Positions 1 through 10,650 of a DNA stretch of 64,000 nt are shown here, piece after piece. Every line of letters begins with the position of its first letter. Within the stretch, counting starts at the first letter, position 1. Made by a program: the position numbers and the translations under genes. The stretch comes from Isoetes taiwanensis (Eukaryota > Streptophyta > Lycopodiopsida > Isoetales > Isoetaceae), in contig JAJEKV010000061.1 of NCBI GenBank assembly GCA_021234155.1, positions 2,133,950 through 2,197,949 on the forward strand, in the 5' to 3' direction. Under the pieces are notes generated by a model. The model was not told where the DNA came from. It was given only the letters and a program-made list of their open reading frames with translations, and did not search any database.

Positions 1-836
1 TGGGCAACTGCTTTTGCCCTTACTACATTAACTCCGGCCATGGAAAGGCGCCGCCGGAAATGAGCTCCCACATGGAAGTGATTGCCATAGCCATGAGGAG
101 GTACTCTTAGTCCCCGTCTGCAAATTTCTGCCTCAGGGTGCCCTTCAACGGATTACCGGAATACTAAGCTTAGAAGTGTATCCGCTTCAAGAATGGCTTA
201 GAGCCCATTCTTGAGCCTGCTTTGAAGAAGCCCAAGATCGAAATAGTTGAGAATACGACGCCTCTGCAAAGTGTTTAGGTTGATTTAGTCACTCCCAAGC
301 CAGAAATCGAATCCCCTGCTTTTGCCCCTTTTTAGAGCACAGAGCTGCCATTGCAACTTGAACCCAAAGGAAAAAAAAATTCCATACCACGTGTCAGCAG
401 GAGGGCTCTTCAAATAAATAGTTTTCAAACAAATATTATCAAACAAAAATTGACACTCGATTATATATGAGTGATAAGGTCTTACTCGTGAAAAACGACC
501 ATTTATAAACAAATAATTAATGAGATTTCCTGCTCGAATTTTAAAGAACACTTCGCCTCCTTTTAATGGAATGTAGGCACTTAACTATTGCTTTGTAATA
601 GGGTATTGGTTGAACAAGGTATGTTTTGTAATAGTGTATTGATTGAGCATGGAGCTGCCTTGCATAAACTATGTTTTCCCATGTTCACAAATAGATACAC
701 TTTTCAAAAAATACCTTACCTTACCCGTTAAACCTTCCTATAAGTAGCATTCAACAAACTCGAATACAAGCACATTAAAAAATATATTCTACAACAACCT
801 GCAAAAAGCAGATTCAACAGATTCATTTATATGTCC
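1..836. other. No gene recognised; AT-rich intergenic DNA
   Basis: No reading frame here resembles a known family. The longest open stretch (minus strand, 285-551) has low-complexity AT-rich composition and no motif. Nothing else is supported. Confidence 0.5.
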
Positions 837-840
837 CAAC

Positions 841-870
841 TTATGCCCAGCAACGCTGGACACCATTACT
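841..870 (+). repeat. Hairpin-bearing repeat motif (GCCCAGC family), copy 1
   Basis: The stretch contains GCCCAGCAACGCTGG, an imperfect stem-loop, followed by ACACCATTACT. The same word arrangement recurs at 3726-3764 and 11717-11750. Recurrence of the stem plus the same right flank suggests the tail of a dispersed repeat. Its class is unknown. Confidence 0.45.
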
Positions 871-1041
871 TATAGGTTATAACATCATATATTGCATCTG
901 GGTTGTTGAATGTATAAATATGAGGACATTCTACCATGTCCTATTCTAAGCATTGGCTCTGTTAACATTATAGTCTTGTTAGCATTATGGTCCTGGACTA
1001 TAAACACATTTTGCTCATATCGTTTCTTATTCCAGCCCATT

Positions 1042-1237
1042 TGTGGGAAAGGATGATCTGGCATCCTTCCAGGATCGATGATCTGGCAACACAGGTCTGA
1101 AGAGTCACCATGCTACAGTCGTAACCGTTCATATTTTGTCTGTTCATATAGCTACGGTGGGGCTTGTCCACTGATATAGATTCATCAATACAATTATCCA
1201 TTGTGTTCTTATTCTCTCTATTTCTGTAAATTGATCA
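1042..1237 (+). repeat. 5' LTR of the miniature element
   Basis: It is 196 bp, TG...CA bounded, and nearly identical to 1781-1973. The right end abuts the primer-binding site. Confidence 0.92.
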
Positions 1238-1249
1238 TGGTATCAGAGC
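1238..1249 (+). promoter_or_regulatory. Primer-binding site for initiator Met-tRNA
   Basis: TGGTATCAGAGC is the standard plant copia primer-binding site, complementary to the 3' end of initiator tRNA-Met. It lies with no gap after the LTR. Confidence 0.9.
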
Positions 1250-1780
1250 CCAGGTTGTAGCCTGGGCAGATTCCTGGGCAACAGGATGGAGGATGCCAGT
1301 GCTGAGTCTGTCAGTGAGGAGGATGAACCACCAGAATCATGGGGTTCAGTTTTAGGGTGTTAGTATTTCCTTCTTCATTATTCATTTCAATCGCTATTTT
1401 ACTATATGAATCCCAGATGTCTGCAAACATGCTGGGAATATCTATTCTGTTGCCAAACTCATGTCTTCATCATTTCGGAATTCCATAATTCTCTTGTAGT
1501 CAATCGTGGGTTATGAAGAGATAGCTGCTGGAGATGAAACCCACAAATCCAAAGCAAGAGGAGGAGGAAGATTGAAGACCATGCATTATTGCATGAATGC
1601 TGTTGCTCTATGATTTGTTCCCTTGGAGCCTGGTTCAAGTGAACTAGAAGAAGCCTTCAAGGCTTTAGTGCATAGGAAGAAGGGCCTGATGCACAATTGC
1701 AATTGAAAATGGATTGCAAAGCAAGGGGGAGCAGATCGAAAACTTCCAAGATGCTTGATCGGATGCAGATCAAGGGGGAG

Positions 1781-1973
1781 TGTTGGAAAGGATGATCTGG
1801 CATCCTTCCAAGATCGATGATCTGGCAACACTCTGAAGAGTCACCACGCTACAGTCGTAACCGTTCATATTTTGTCTGTTCATATAGCTACGGTGGGGCT
1901 TGTCCACTGATATAGATTCATCAATACAATTATCCATTGTGTTCTTATTCTCTCTGTTTCTGTAAATTCATCA
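1781..1973 (+). repeat. 3' LTR of the miniature element
   Basis: It is 193 bp, preceded by a purine tract at 1772-1780 and followed by the CCATT target duplication. Confidence 0.92.
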
Positions 1974-1978
1974 CCATT

Positions 1979-3480
1979 GACTATCATTTGTCACTTGTAA
2001 AGAATCTTCAACGCTTCACTATACCAACCGCCTCATCGATCCAGGATTTAAAGATAAACCACAATCTTTGGAGAAGTTTACAGGCCACAAGCATACTTTG
2101 ATTGAAATGGATGAGTTTGCAAATGAGGATATTGCGGAGCATGCCGAGTTAATCTTCGATATTGCGGAACAAAAGTGATCAGGGAGCGAGAATAAAGATT
2201 TTCTCTTGCACCCTCAGAGTCGACTAATTATTAATGCGCAGGGTGACCAATTAGCCGAAGGCGACGTTGATTTGAAGCTTTATGTGCAGTCAAGGAAAAG
2301 GCTCAAGGTTGAAAGTGATGGGATTACACTTATGACATATTTAACAAAATTTGGACTTATTCAAATCTAAGATGCAGCATGTCATGCTTTGGGACATGTA
2401 ATGTCAACTATGTTTTTTTCAACTCTTGCTATGTCTTTTTACGCACATGATCAAAGCTAAGCATCAAGTTCTTTGGGACTATATTTCGATCTTAAAGTCT
2501 CATGAATTAATTGTTCTTAAAACTTGCAGCCTTGGAACCCTTCTTCAATGCTATTACATTTGTGCTGAATGTTTATACATTCCACCAGCTATAATTGTAA
2601 GTTATATGCACACAAACAAGCTCGCATTTGAGGCCCTGTGTAATATATTTGCAACATCCCACAGTTGGAAGGCCCACAAGTAATGCAATTTGGCTTAACA
2701 ACACAGTTGCCAAGGTGAGCCTAAATATTTTGCGTCTATATGCAGTGGAGGTTGAGAAGCTAAATATTTATATCATGGCATAATTGAAGTTTCCAAGTGC
2801 GTATTGACCAAATGGAGACTATATATCACTTCCCTCAGAAGTGGCTGCTACGTTTGTGGAACGTGATAAATTAGAATTGGAGGTAAATGCTGATGATGCT
2901 ATATTCAAAGAAATAAGTGCATCGTGCATTAGATGTGAGAATATTCCTTTGATGGAAACGATAGCATGTTTTCTATTGTTTTACCTGAAAAGTGCATATG
3001 ACATCTTCGTTTTCTTACCTAGAAGATGAACTTCATCTGGAACTACAAAATGCACCATCTGCAAGCAGCAGCTTCATCAAGATGCAAAGTCAAAACGCCC
3101 TACAAAAAGGCTAAAACAAGGGCACATAAAGCCAAATTTTGGAACTCCAAACACGTGTTGTCTTTTCCCCCAAATATAAAAGGCTCTAAACCAAAAGGGC
3201 AAAAAAGACACTACTATTTAAACCTAAGAAAGACCATCTTTTTGCATTTTACCCAATGTTAAAAGGCTCTAAATAAAAAAGACACAAAAAGACTTTTGAA
3301 CTTAAAATGGCACCACCACATTTTGCCTTTTGCTCTTTAGCTAAGTTTAAAAATATGGCGAGCAAGGTTTCACATATTACTATTTTTTGACACCTAATTC
3401 GTAATGACGGAAAAACGAGAAAGGCAGCATGACGAAAGAAGCATATGTCCGATAGGACGCCTTGTGGCGTGACGTTAAAA
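1979..3480. other. No gene recognised
   Basis: Several short open stretches exist on the plus strand (2426-2683, 2841-3029, 3026-3262). None shows a family motif or convincing splice context. The DNA is AT-rich and probably intergenic or intronic. Confidence 0.45.
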
Positions 3481-3530
3481 TCTCTTCTTCTTCTTCTTCT
3501 TCTTCTTCTTCTTCTTCTTCTTCTTCTTCT
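3481..3530 (+). repeat. TTC/CTT trinucleotide microsatellite
   Basis: About 50 bp of uninterrupted CTT units. On the minus strand it produces an arginine-rich shadow reading frame that should not be taken for a gene. Confidence 0.95.
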
Positions 3531-3560
3531 CATTCTCATTCTTCTTAAATGTCTACAAGT

Positions 3561-3764
3561 TTTGAATTACGTTGGGCACTATTACTATGACTAGATATTT
3601 TTCTTATAATAAAACTTTTCAGGTTTCGAACTACATTGGGCACTATTACTATGATTAGATATTTTCCTTATAATAAAAGCTTAGTACGTACTTTATTCAT
3701 TGCAGTGAAATATATAGACTTTCAACTTATGCCCAGCAATGTTGGGCACCATTACTAGTGTTAG
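3561..3764 (+). repeat. Tandem pair plus a third copy of the GCCCAGC hairpin repeat
   Basis: Two imperfect ~60-bp units (3561-3621 and 3622-3680) both carry TTGGGCACTATTACTATGA followed by TAGATATTTT and a TTATAATAAAA run. At 3726-3764 a fuller copy has the stem GCCCAGCAATGTTGGGC followed by ACCATTACTAG. The same core occurs at 841-870. Confidence 0.55.
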
Positions 3765-4822
3765 ATAATATTAATGGCCAAGCTTTAGAGTTAGAACCAA
3801 GACCCTTAAGCTAGATAGAGACAGCATCTGCATTCATCACAGCTTAGTTGTCGCTCTTATCTTGCTAAGTGTCTTCTTGTCTACGTATATAGGTAGTATA
3901 ATGAAACCTTTTCTTATAAACCCTGCTAGTTGCCAAGGCCTTAGATATTGTTGTCACACATTGGTATGATACACCAACACACGTTATAGGTGCACTACCA
4001 TCAAGTATCTTCTGCCATGCCTTTATATCATAGATAATTATCTAGGAATTCATTCTATCTAGGTAATTTAGTCTAACACACCAAGTACACCCAGTGAATG
4101 AGTCTCCTTCTACCACCCCATGATAGTAAATAAGTACATTTCTCAGTGCCTAGTAAAGTGCCAATTGCCAAGTGGGTCATTTGAGGTAGAGTGGATAAAG
4201 GTATAAAAATAGGGTTTGTAGAGTAAGTAGACATAAGTAATTGTTGTTGTGGTAGTATTTGTTGCCTTGTGCACTTTAGGGCAGTCAAATAGATTAGGAG
4301 AACCTTCGTTGCAGATCCTCGAGCCTTGACAGTGGAGCCACTCGACAACATCAACGAATTGAAAGCAGAGGGCAAACTTATGGAGGAAACTTCAGCAAAT
4401 CAAAGGCCAAGATGGTGTACAGGGAAGCTCGAACACAAATAATAAAGGGGAGCCTATAGGAAGGACGATAGCGACATCAAGATTAGACACAAGAATTGCC
4501 AAGAGGGCTATGCAACAGCCAAGGGGCATCATGGCACTTATAAAAATTGATCACATTAGGGGAGGAACATCTCCTAGTCAAGGATATTCTCCAAGTGCCA
4601 TATTGTCTCGAGGAAGTCGCCCCACATCGATGACTAATGTCACAGCTACGTCACCGACAAGTATATGACTTCATCAACTTATGATATCAAGAGTCCTAAA
4701 GGATGAGAATGGACATACCTCCTAGGAAGGGCAATTATCGCAGATATACAGGCCATAATGGTATCAGATTTGGACTTCAAGCAAATATACTTTGACTAAG
4801 GAGGTATTACAAGCCAGCAAGG
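3765..4822. other. No gene recognised
   Basis: No recognisable coding sequence. The right part (about 4400 onward) has compositional similarity to the decayed retroelement that follows and may be its 5' portion, but no LTR matching the one at 9411 was seen. Confidence 0.35.
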
Positions 4823-6572
4823 GTGGGTTCCTCAGGAATAGGAATATGGCGAGACTGCAACAAACTTCTTTCTCATCAGCCCCGATACTTCAGAGCAGCT
4901 GCATCAACCTCGATAGCACCATCTCAAGATCATGATGATCTTCAATCTTCCACCTTAGAGATTGGAGGTCAAACACCATCAAGAAGAGGCACCATGGGGG
5001 ACCAAATACCAGCATTACTAACTGATCAGTCAAAATTACAATCCCTGCACATGGATGCAAATAAACTTCTCTCAGAAAAAGAAGTTGCACAGTTAGAAGT
5101 GGTAAAGCACTCAACATTGTCTTCAGCCTTATAACAGCAGCATGTGGCCACCAAGATGAAGAATCAAATCAACAAGGTCAACACAACAATATCAATTTAG
5201 GAGTTAGAAGAATCATCCCCAAATCTCGTAACCTTCAAGGCAGATGAGTCAAACACGAAAGATTCTACACGGTGGTGACATTCCTTCAAGCTCTTGGGAT
5301 GCGACACCGAGCGTTATGTTATCTACTACATCATCAAGTCCACTAAGATGGATAATTTTAATGAAGGTAGTCAACATCAACATTAAGGACAAGAAGAGTT
5401 AGAATATGTTCGACAAAAGGAACAGGGCACAGGAATGATTATACAACAACTCCAAGGAGACCAGATTTTTTCAACGCCTTGCTACTCCACGACTAATGAC
5501 TACACCAGCTTTAAGCAAGCTAGAGGACCTATTGGATAGTCGAATATCTTAGAATTATGGGTGATAACATCCATGATGGGGTTGGGATGAAATTTCGAGT
5601 AGATTTTTTTTGTCATTTCTTTTAGAAGGGATGGACCCAAGAATGGAGCAAAGCTTCAAGGATTGGGAAGAAAAACGTATGGAGTACAATAATTGTATAC
5701 ATTGATGACAGATATCCAACATATTGGAACCTCTTCGTGAGCTTGATCACCTCGCTAAGAAGGATTCAATATTAGGATAACCATCAACCATGTATATGAC
5801 GAGTACTCCCACAGCAGAAGGAATAATCCGACCAAGTGAAGGGAAGCAATCTAATAAGTCCGGCCAACTTCTTAGATGGCATCAACTCAAAGGTGGGACT
5901 ATTCCAAGAGGGCAATAATTAAGAAAGAGGAGATCCTAGAGTATAGATTAGATCTAAAACAAGAATAATAAATTTAATTACATAGTTTTTATGTGTGCCC
6001 AAAGGTAAGGTCATGCTTACTAAACTTGTGGCCATAGGATTTATGTAAGTACTTCTTTAACTTGTAATTTTACACCTCCTAGATGGCGGACATCTTTAAG
6101 AGCAAGACTCTTAAGTCTAAATCTAGGCCAGTAAGTATGGCAAGGCCAAGTAATTAGTAGCACCAATGGAACAAGAGTCAAGTTCGACATCAACCTTAAG
6201 CGGAGCAAAGTAGAGCATCGGCACCTATGACCTCATAATAGACATGCAATATTAAAGCCGGCTAAGGCAATAATTGATTATCATAAGCAAGAGATGTTAT
6301 CCCAGCACCAAAGGGCAAGTACCTTATAATTAAAGTTAAATTAACCTGGTGAAGTGCATCATGAGCAATGAGGTCGTACATACTTAAGCTACAAGTCGTC
6401 AACCCCGACCGCAATCGTAAGAAGGAAGATGCTACGTCGGAACAGTTGCCTTGGCCAATTCTAAGTTAATCAAGAAGTCCCATGATATACCTCCGGATGA
6501 AATTTGAGAGATTCTGCTCTATAGAGACGTAGAGTCTGAAATCACTCTTGCACTAGATGCAAAGCCGACCAG

Positions 6573-7070
6573 CAAAGCTCTTTATAGAATGAGCACTTCC
6601 AAGCTAGCAGAGCTCAAGAAGCTTGTAGGAGTTGATTGACTTGGGATCCTTTCGGCCAGGATGAAAGTGAAAAGATGTATATCAACCATGGGCAGCTCAA
6701 CAAGCAAACGACATAATGGATCAGCCCCAAGAAGCAAGATTCTTCTACAAAATCGACTTAAGCTCGGGCAATCATCAAATAAGGATGAAGGGGGAAGATA
6801 ATTATAAGACTCCTTCATAACACGATATGGGCACTATGACTTCACAGTAATGCCCCTGAGTCTATGGAATGCTCCACCAACTTGTATGCATTTGGTATGC
6901 ATTTGAGGAACGACATCTTCGAAGATTCCTTGGATGATTTCTTCATCAATTATCTTCGACGACATCGTGATCTACATCAAATCAATGGAAGAGCATGCAG
7001 CCGTGGAGATGTTAAGACGTCGCCACTCATTGGCAAGCTTTTGAAGCATCAATTTGCAATGCCATCTCCA
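6573..7070 (+). pseudogene. Ty3/gypsy reverse transcriptase remnant
   Basis: Frames are broken, but recognisable words remain: AKPTSKALYRMS before the fingers, TRYGHYDFTVMPLSLWNAPP (the equivalent of the usual TRYGHYEF..MPFGL.NAP stretch), and FDDIVIYIKSMEEH for the catalytic YLDDIL(I/V)YS region. The first residue of the catalytic box is F. Several in-frame stops occur, for example after the VGVD and DEGGR words. It belongs to the chromovirus that spans this region. Confidence 0.7.
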
Positions 7071-7229
7071 CTTCGACAAGTGAAGTCGGCAAGAAGATAG
7101 AAGAAGCCATCTCCTCCAACATGGAGTTCAAGTACATATGGGCTAGTCTTTGCAAGAGTGCAAGGACGGATTAAGAAAGAGAAAACTTCAAATATTTTAA
7201 AAAGAAAGGTAATCGTTAATATCAAAGAA

Positions 7230-7880
7230 CAACTATGCGTACTTAAAGCATCAGGAGTAAGGAAAATCTTTCATGGCACGTATAATAGCCCTACTTTCGG
7301 CCATGCAGAATCTATAAAGGCTTACTTCAAGATTAGAAGTAGCTACTTCTGGCCGGGCATGAAGAGGCATATAGTCAGGTATATCCAAGAATGTCAGTTG
7401 TGTTAGCAGACAAAGGCAGAACAACTTCAACCCTCAGGAGTCTTGGAACCTTGGGAAGTTATCAGCATGGATTTCATAGCGGGCCTTCCAAAGACAACAA
7501 TAAGCTTTGAAGCCTTGATGGTTGTGGTATATAACTTATCAAAAGGGCACATACTTGCCATGCCACACCATAGACACCGCTTTGGATCTAGCCGTGTGGT
7601 CTACATAAGATTTTTTTTTGGGCTGCAGGGAATGCACAAGTCGATCATCACCAATAGAGATCCGAAGTTCTTTAGCGACATTTAACAAGACTTCTTCAAC
7701 ACGAGCTGCACCAACTTGTTGATGAGTTTTGCTTATCAATTGCAGCCAAATGGGCAAATGGACCGCACGAACACAATTTTGGAGAACACGTTGAGAAACT
7801 ATTATTGGAACAAGGAATCGCCGATTACATCCACCTAGTCGAGTGACGTACACTAATACGAAGCAAGAGTCATCGAAGAT
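7230..7880 (+). pseudogene. Ty3/gypsy integrase remnant
   Basis: An HHCC zinc-binding motif is visible (FGHAESIKAYF, then CQLC at 7393-7404). After it comes the catalytic core start WEVISMDFIAGLPKT, which supplies the first Asp, and then ITNRDPKFFSD for the second Asp. The third acidic region is degraded around QLQPNGQMDRTN, where the family has a similar PQTDGQTE word. Stops follow CQLC and FSDI. The order matches its chromovirus context. Confidence 0.75.
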
Positions 7881-8134
7881 GTCTCCCTCCATGATTAGTT
7901 ACAGTTATCAATGCTTCCCTAGTTATGCAGCATAATCTAGTGCCCAAGGTGGAAGTTTCTCAACAACGACAGCAGATACGCATCAATTGATGGTAGAAGT
8001 GCGAAAATATCTTCAAACAACAAAGGCTCATCAGAAGAGTCTAGCAGATAGACATAAAACTCCTCGAGAGTTTGTGCTGAGAGATAAAGTTTAGCTCAAG
8101 TCAAGGCGAAGCAAGCTAAGCTTCGCATAGGGAA

Positions 8135-8520
8135 TTGCAAGAAGTTTCTAGGTGGACCGGCCCTTTTAAGATCTTGGAGAGAGTGGGCCCTCAGGCCTAC
8201 AAGCTAGATCTCCCAGCGCACCTCAAAGTCCACAAGGTCTTCCATGTGAGCTTATTGAAAAGGCACAACCCTAACCCTGATGAGGTTTTGGATACTCCAA
8301 CTTTGTTGGAAATGACGGAGGATCAAGTTGAAATTGTGCCTGAATTGCTTCTTGATAAGTCATTCAAGAAGACCAGAAGGTCTCAACTCTTCCAAGATTT
8401 GGTCAAGTGGAAGCACTTACCCGTAGAAGACGTGACCTAGGTATTGAAGTACCCGGACTTCATGAGGGAGTTTGATGGGCGAGTCGTCTCCGAGCTTGTC
8501 GATGCCGACTTGCCAGGTGG
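8135..8520 (+). pseudogene. Chromovirus integrase C-terminus with chromodomain-like end
   Basis: The stretch WTGPFKILERVGPQAYKLDL, continuing to HKVFHVSLLKRH, is the GPY/F module of chromovirus integrases. It is followed by a chromodomain-like segment with LVKWKHLPVEDVT. The frame is interrupted by a stop where the family has a Trp after VEDAT, then continues with LKYPDF. In the family this domain guides insertion into chromatin. This copy is broken. Confidence 0.8.
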
Positions 8521-8569
8521 TTAGCTTAGTATGTTTCTTAGTTAGCCTTAGCTCTGGCATATGTATTCT

Positions 8570-8990
8570 AGCTAGTAGAGTGCATGTGCCAGAATCTTGG
8601 CACGTGTAGGCGATGATGGGCACGCCTTTAAGGCATTCTCTAGGCCAACACGCACCAAGAGGTGCGCATGACCAGTAGGGTCATGCGAGAGAGGAAGTGA
8701 GGCATGGTGGGCGATGATGGGACATCTGTCGGATGATCTCTATGCCACGATGCGGGGCACGCGCACCTAACCATAGGGGGGTCATGGCGAGGTTTAAGTG
8801 ATCATGCGCAATGATGGGATCGTGAGATGTTCCCTAGCTTGAAACCCTCGGGGCATGATGCACTGGGGAGTACTCGATAACGGGTAATCGAGTACAAGGT
8901 AGCACTTGATCATGGGCGATGAAAGGAGCATCTTAAATGTTACTTAAGCTCAAATCCTTATGGGACCATGATCGGGTGCAAGGTAGTAGG
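8570..8990 (+). repeat. Degenerate repeated modules in the chromovirus 3' untranslated region
   Basis: Between the chromodomain end and the 3' LTR, a module built on GGGCGATGATGGG, then a GATC/ATCT word, then GGGCA/GATG recurs about four times (near 8605, 8705, 8805 and 8905). Composition is more GC-rich than the surroundings. It does not code for anything recognisable. Confidence 0.5.
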
Positions 8991-9410
8991 GTAACCTTGA
9001 GCTAGTAGTTCGGCTCAAGGAGGTGGGTAAGGGGGGTGGTCCCCTAAAACCACAAACTTATTAACTTATATAACGTAATGTGCTACTTGTGCAGGCCAGT
9101 AAAGGGAAGCATGAAGGAGGGAGCACGTTACGAGAAGATAGGAGTCATAGATTTTAGACTAACTACGAACTCCTAAAATTGTTGTATTAATATTATATGT
9201 GTATACTTTTATAATAATAGTTGCTATGACTATATAATTTTGTATAACTTATAAATATAGCCTTATAATTACATAATAAGTAATTAACGAAAAGTTGATC
9301 TTTTCAATAGAGTTAAGTTCCTATATTCTTGTTGTGAGTTTTGCAGGGCTGTTGCAGGTTCGTCACCTTAGCGTAATGCTGAGGACAGCATTATCCTAAG
9401 GGGGGGAGAA

Positions 9411-10650
9411 TGTGACGTTCCAGGGAAATATACGCCATAAATACGTATATTTCTAGGTCCGTCACTATACAAGTCTATCTTCATAGCCTTGTATACCATA
9501 GATTGTGGCACTCGGGGGCATGAATAAGTTATTCATATAACTTAGCCAACCTTAGGTTAAGACCATTTTCCACGTGGCCTTAACCTATTGGGCACTTGCC
9601 ACACGGACTTACCCTATTGGAGCCACGTGGCATAACATGTGAACCCTAACCTATAAAGGCCTAAACCCTAACCCTAGGCCTCTTTTCTGGCTCCAACAGT
9701 TTGGGAACCTTCTTCGCGCTCGAAACTCCGTTTCGAGAACCGTCTGCTGTGGCACATCATAGCATGGCAGCCCCCAGAGCGTGAGCGCATCAGCAGGAGT
9801 GGGAGCTACCTTGAACACCTCGAAGACCATGGAGACGCCAGGATTGGGAGGTATTGCTTCTGGAGCAGGTATGTGGAGTAGTGCTCTTAGTAGTTCATCT
9901 GGAAGTTAGCACTCCAGATGGGTTAGTATTTCGTATCTAGAGTAGAGCCATCCTAGAACCCTTATTCAACATCTTGAACCCTAATCAAGGAACCCTAACT
10001 GTAAGTTAGATATGTATGATTATGTTAAGATGTTCTTATGATGATTATCATGATATGATGTATGTAATGTTGGTTGATCATGTTTGCTCCTCTTGTATTG
10101 GGAAGGGAAGTAGAGACCTAGTAGCCATTACGTAGTATGCTCCTAGTTTAGACCCCTTAGTTCCTATTATTATGCGGCCTGTGCATAGGAACCCACCAGG
10201 CTATGGGAGCTATGATGTGACTCAGCACCACACAATGGGGCTAGAGGCAATACAGAGGGAGGATCCCTACTGAGCGTGGCTACTAGGGATCCCATAGTGG
10301 GCTAGGCTTATGGTCGGTCACTTCGTGTGGGCCGGGCATGGGTCCGACACCTCCTGGGGCAATGGTGTCGCCCTGCCTCTCAAGAGTTGCAAGTGTTGGC
10401 TTGGCTCTTGTTTTGGGAGGTTAAGTCGGGGAAGAATCGTGTGTCGCCACGATTCTCTAGCCGCCCGTGGAACCTCTAGACCCCGGGAAGGGGAGATGCA
10501 ACCCTTCCTGCCTCATCGGACCGGGGAGATGCAACCTGGAGTAGTCCCGATGGGTGATGCCATGGGATTACGTATCCGGAAGGCTAGAGTCATGCCAGAG
10601 CCCGATCCTAAAATTCGAAAATGCCAAGATCCGTTTGATTTGTTCGGAAC
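9411..10650 (+). repeat. 3' LTR of the chromovirus (right end uncertain)
   Basis: It starts TGTGACGTTCC directly after a purine tract. It is homologous, in opposite orientation, to the 1.5-kb LTR at 58739-60273. Shared words include GGCCTGTGCA near 10170, GGTCCGACACCTCCT near 10340, and GGAGATGCAA near 10490 and 10530. Homology fades after about 10600, and no TCACA end was found, so the right boundary is an estimate. Confidence 0.72.

Larger units (their letters stand above)
1042..1973 (+). mobile_element. Complete miniature LTR retrotransposon (TRIM-like, copia-type primer site)
   Basis: The element is 932 bp long with two direct LTRs, 1042-1237 (196 bp) and 1781-1973 (193 bp). Both begin TGT and end TCA. 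They differ by about five substitutions and one 3-bp indel. A perfect initiator-methionine primer-binding site, TGGTATCAGAGC, follows the first LTR directly (1238-1249). A purine tract, AAGGGGGAG, precedes the second. The element is flanked by the 5-bp target duplication CCATT at 1037-1041 and 1974-1978. The 543-bp interior has no gag or pol reading frame, so it cannot code for its own movement and presumably used enzymes of a related copia element. The close LTRs imply a fairly recent insertion. Confidence 0.93.
4823..9410 (+). mobile_element. Decayed Ty3/gypsy chromovirus interior (gag-pol remnants)
   Basis: Successive reading-frame fragments on the plus strand follow the order of a chromovirus. 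A gag-like stretch (about 5200-6000) comes first, then a reverse-transcriptase remnant (6573-7070), an integrase remnant (7230-7880) and a C-terminal integrase/chromodomain region (8135-8520). Many stops and frameshifts break the frames, so the element is dead. The interior ends in a purine tract, AAGGGGGGGAGAA, at 9398-9410, directly before a long 3' LTR. No matching 5' LTR is visible, so the left end is truncated or rearranged. Confidence 0.75.

Noticed and set aside
3249-3539. Minus-strand open frame beginning with an arginine run
   Set aside because: The arginines come from the CTT microsatellite, and the rest has no motif.
4756-4770. Primer-binding site of the 4.8-9.4 kb element (ATGGTATCAGATT)
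   Set aside because: Only partly matches the site, and no LTR similar to 9411-10650 lies to its left.
4890-5117. Minus-strand open frame inside the chromovirus gag area
   Set aside because: Shadow of the plus-strand element, no motif.
7539-7892. Minus-strand open frame of 117 codons
   Set aside because: Lies antisense to the integrase remnant, which has recognisable motifs on the plus strand.
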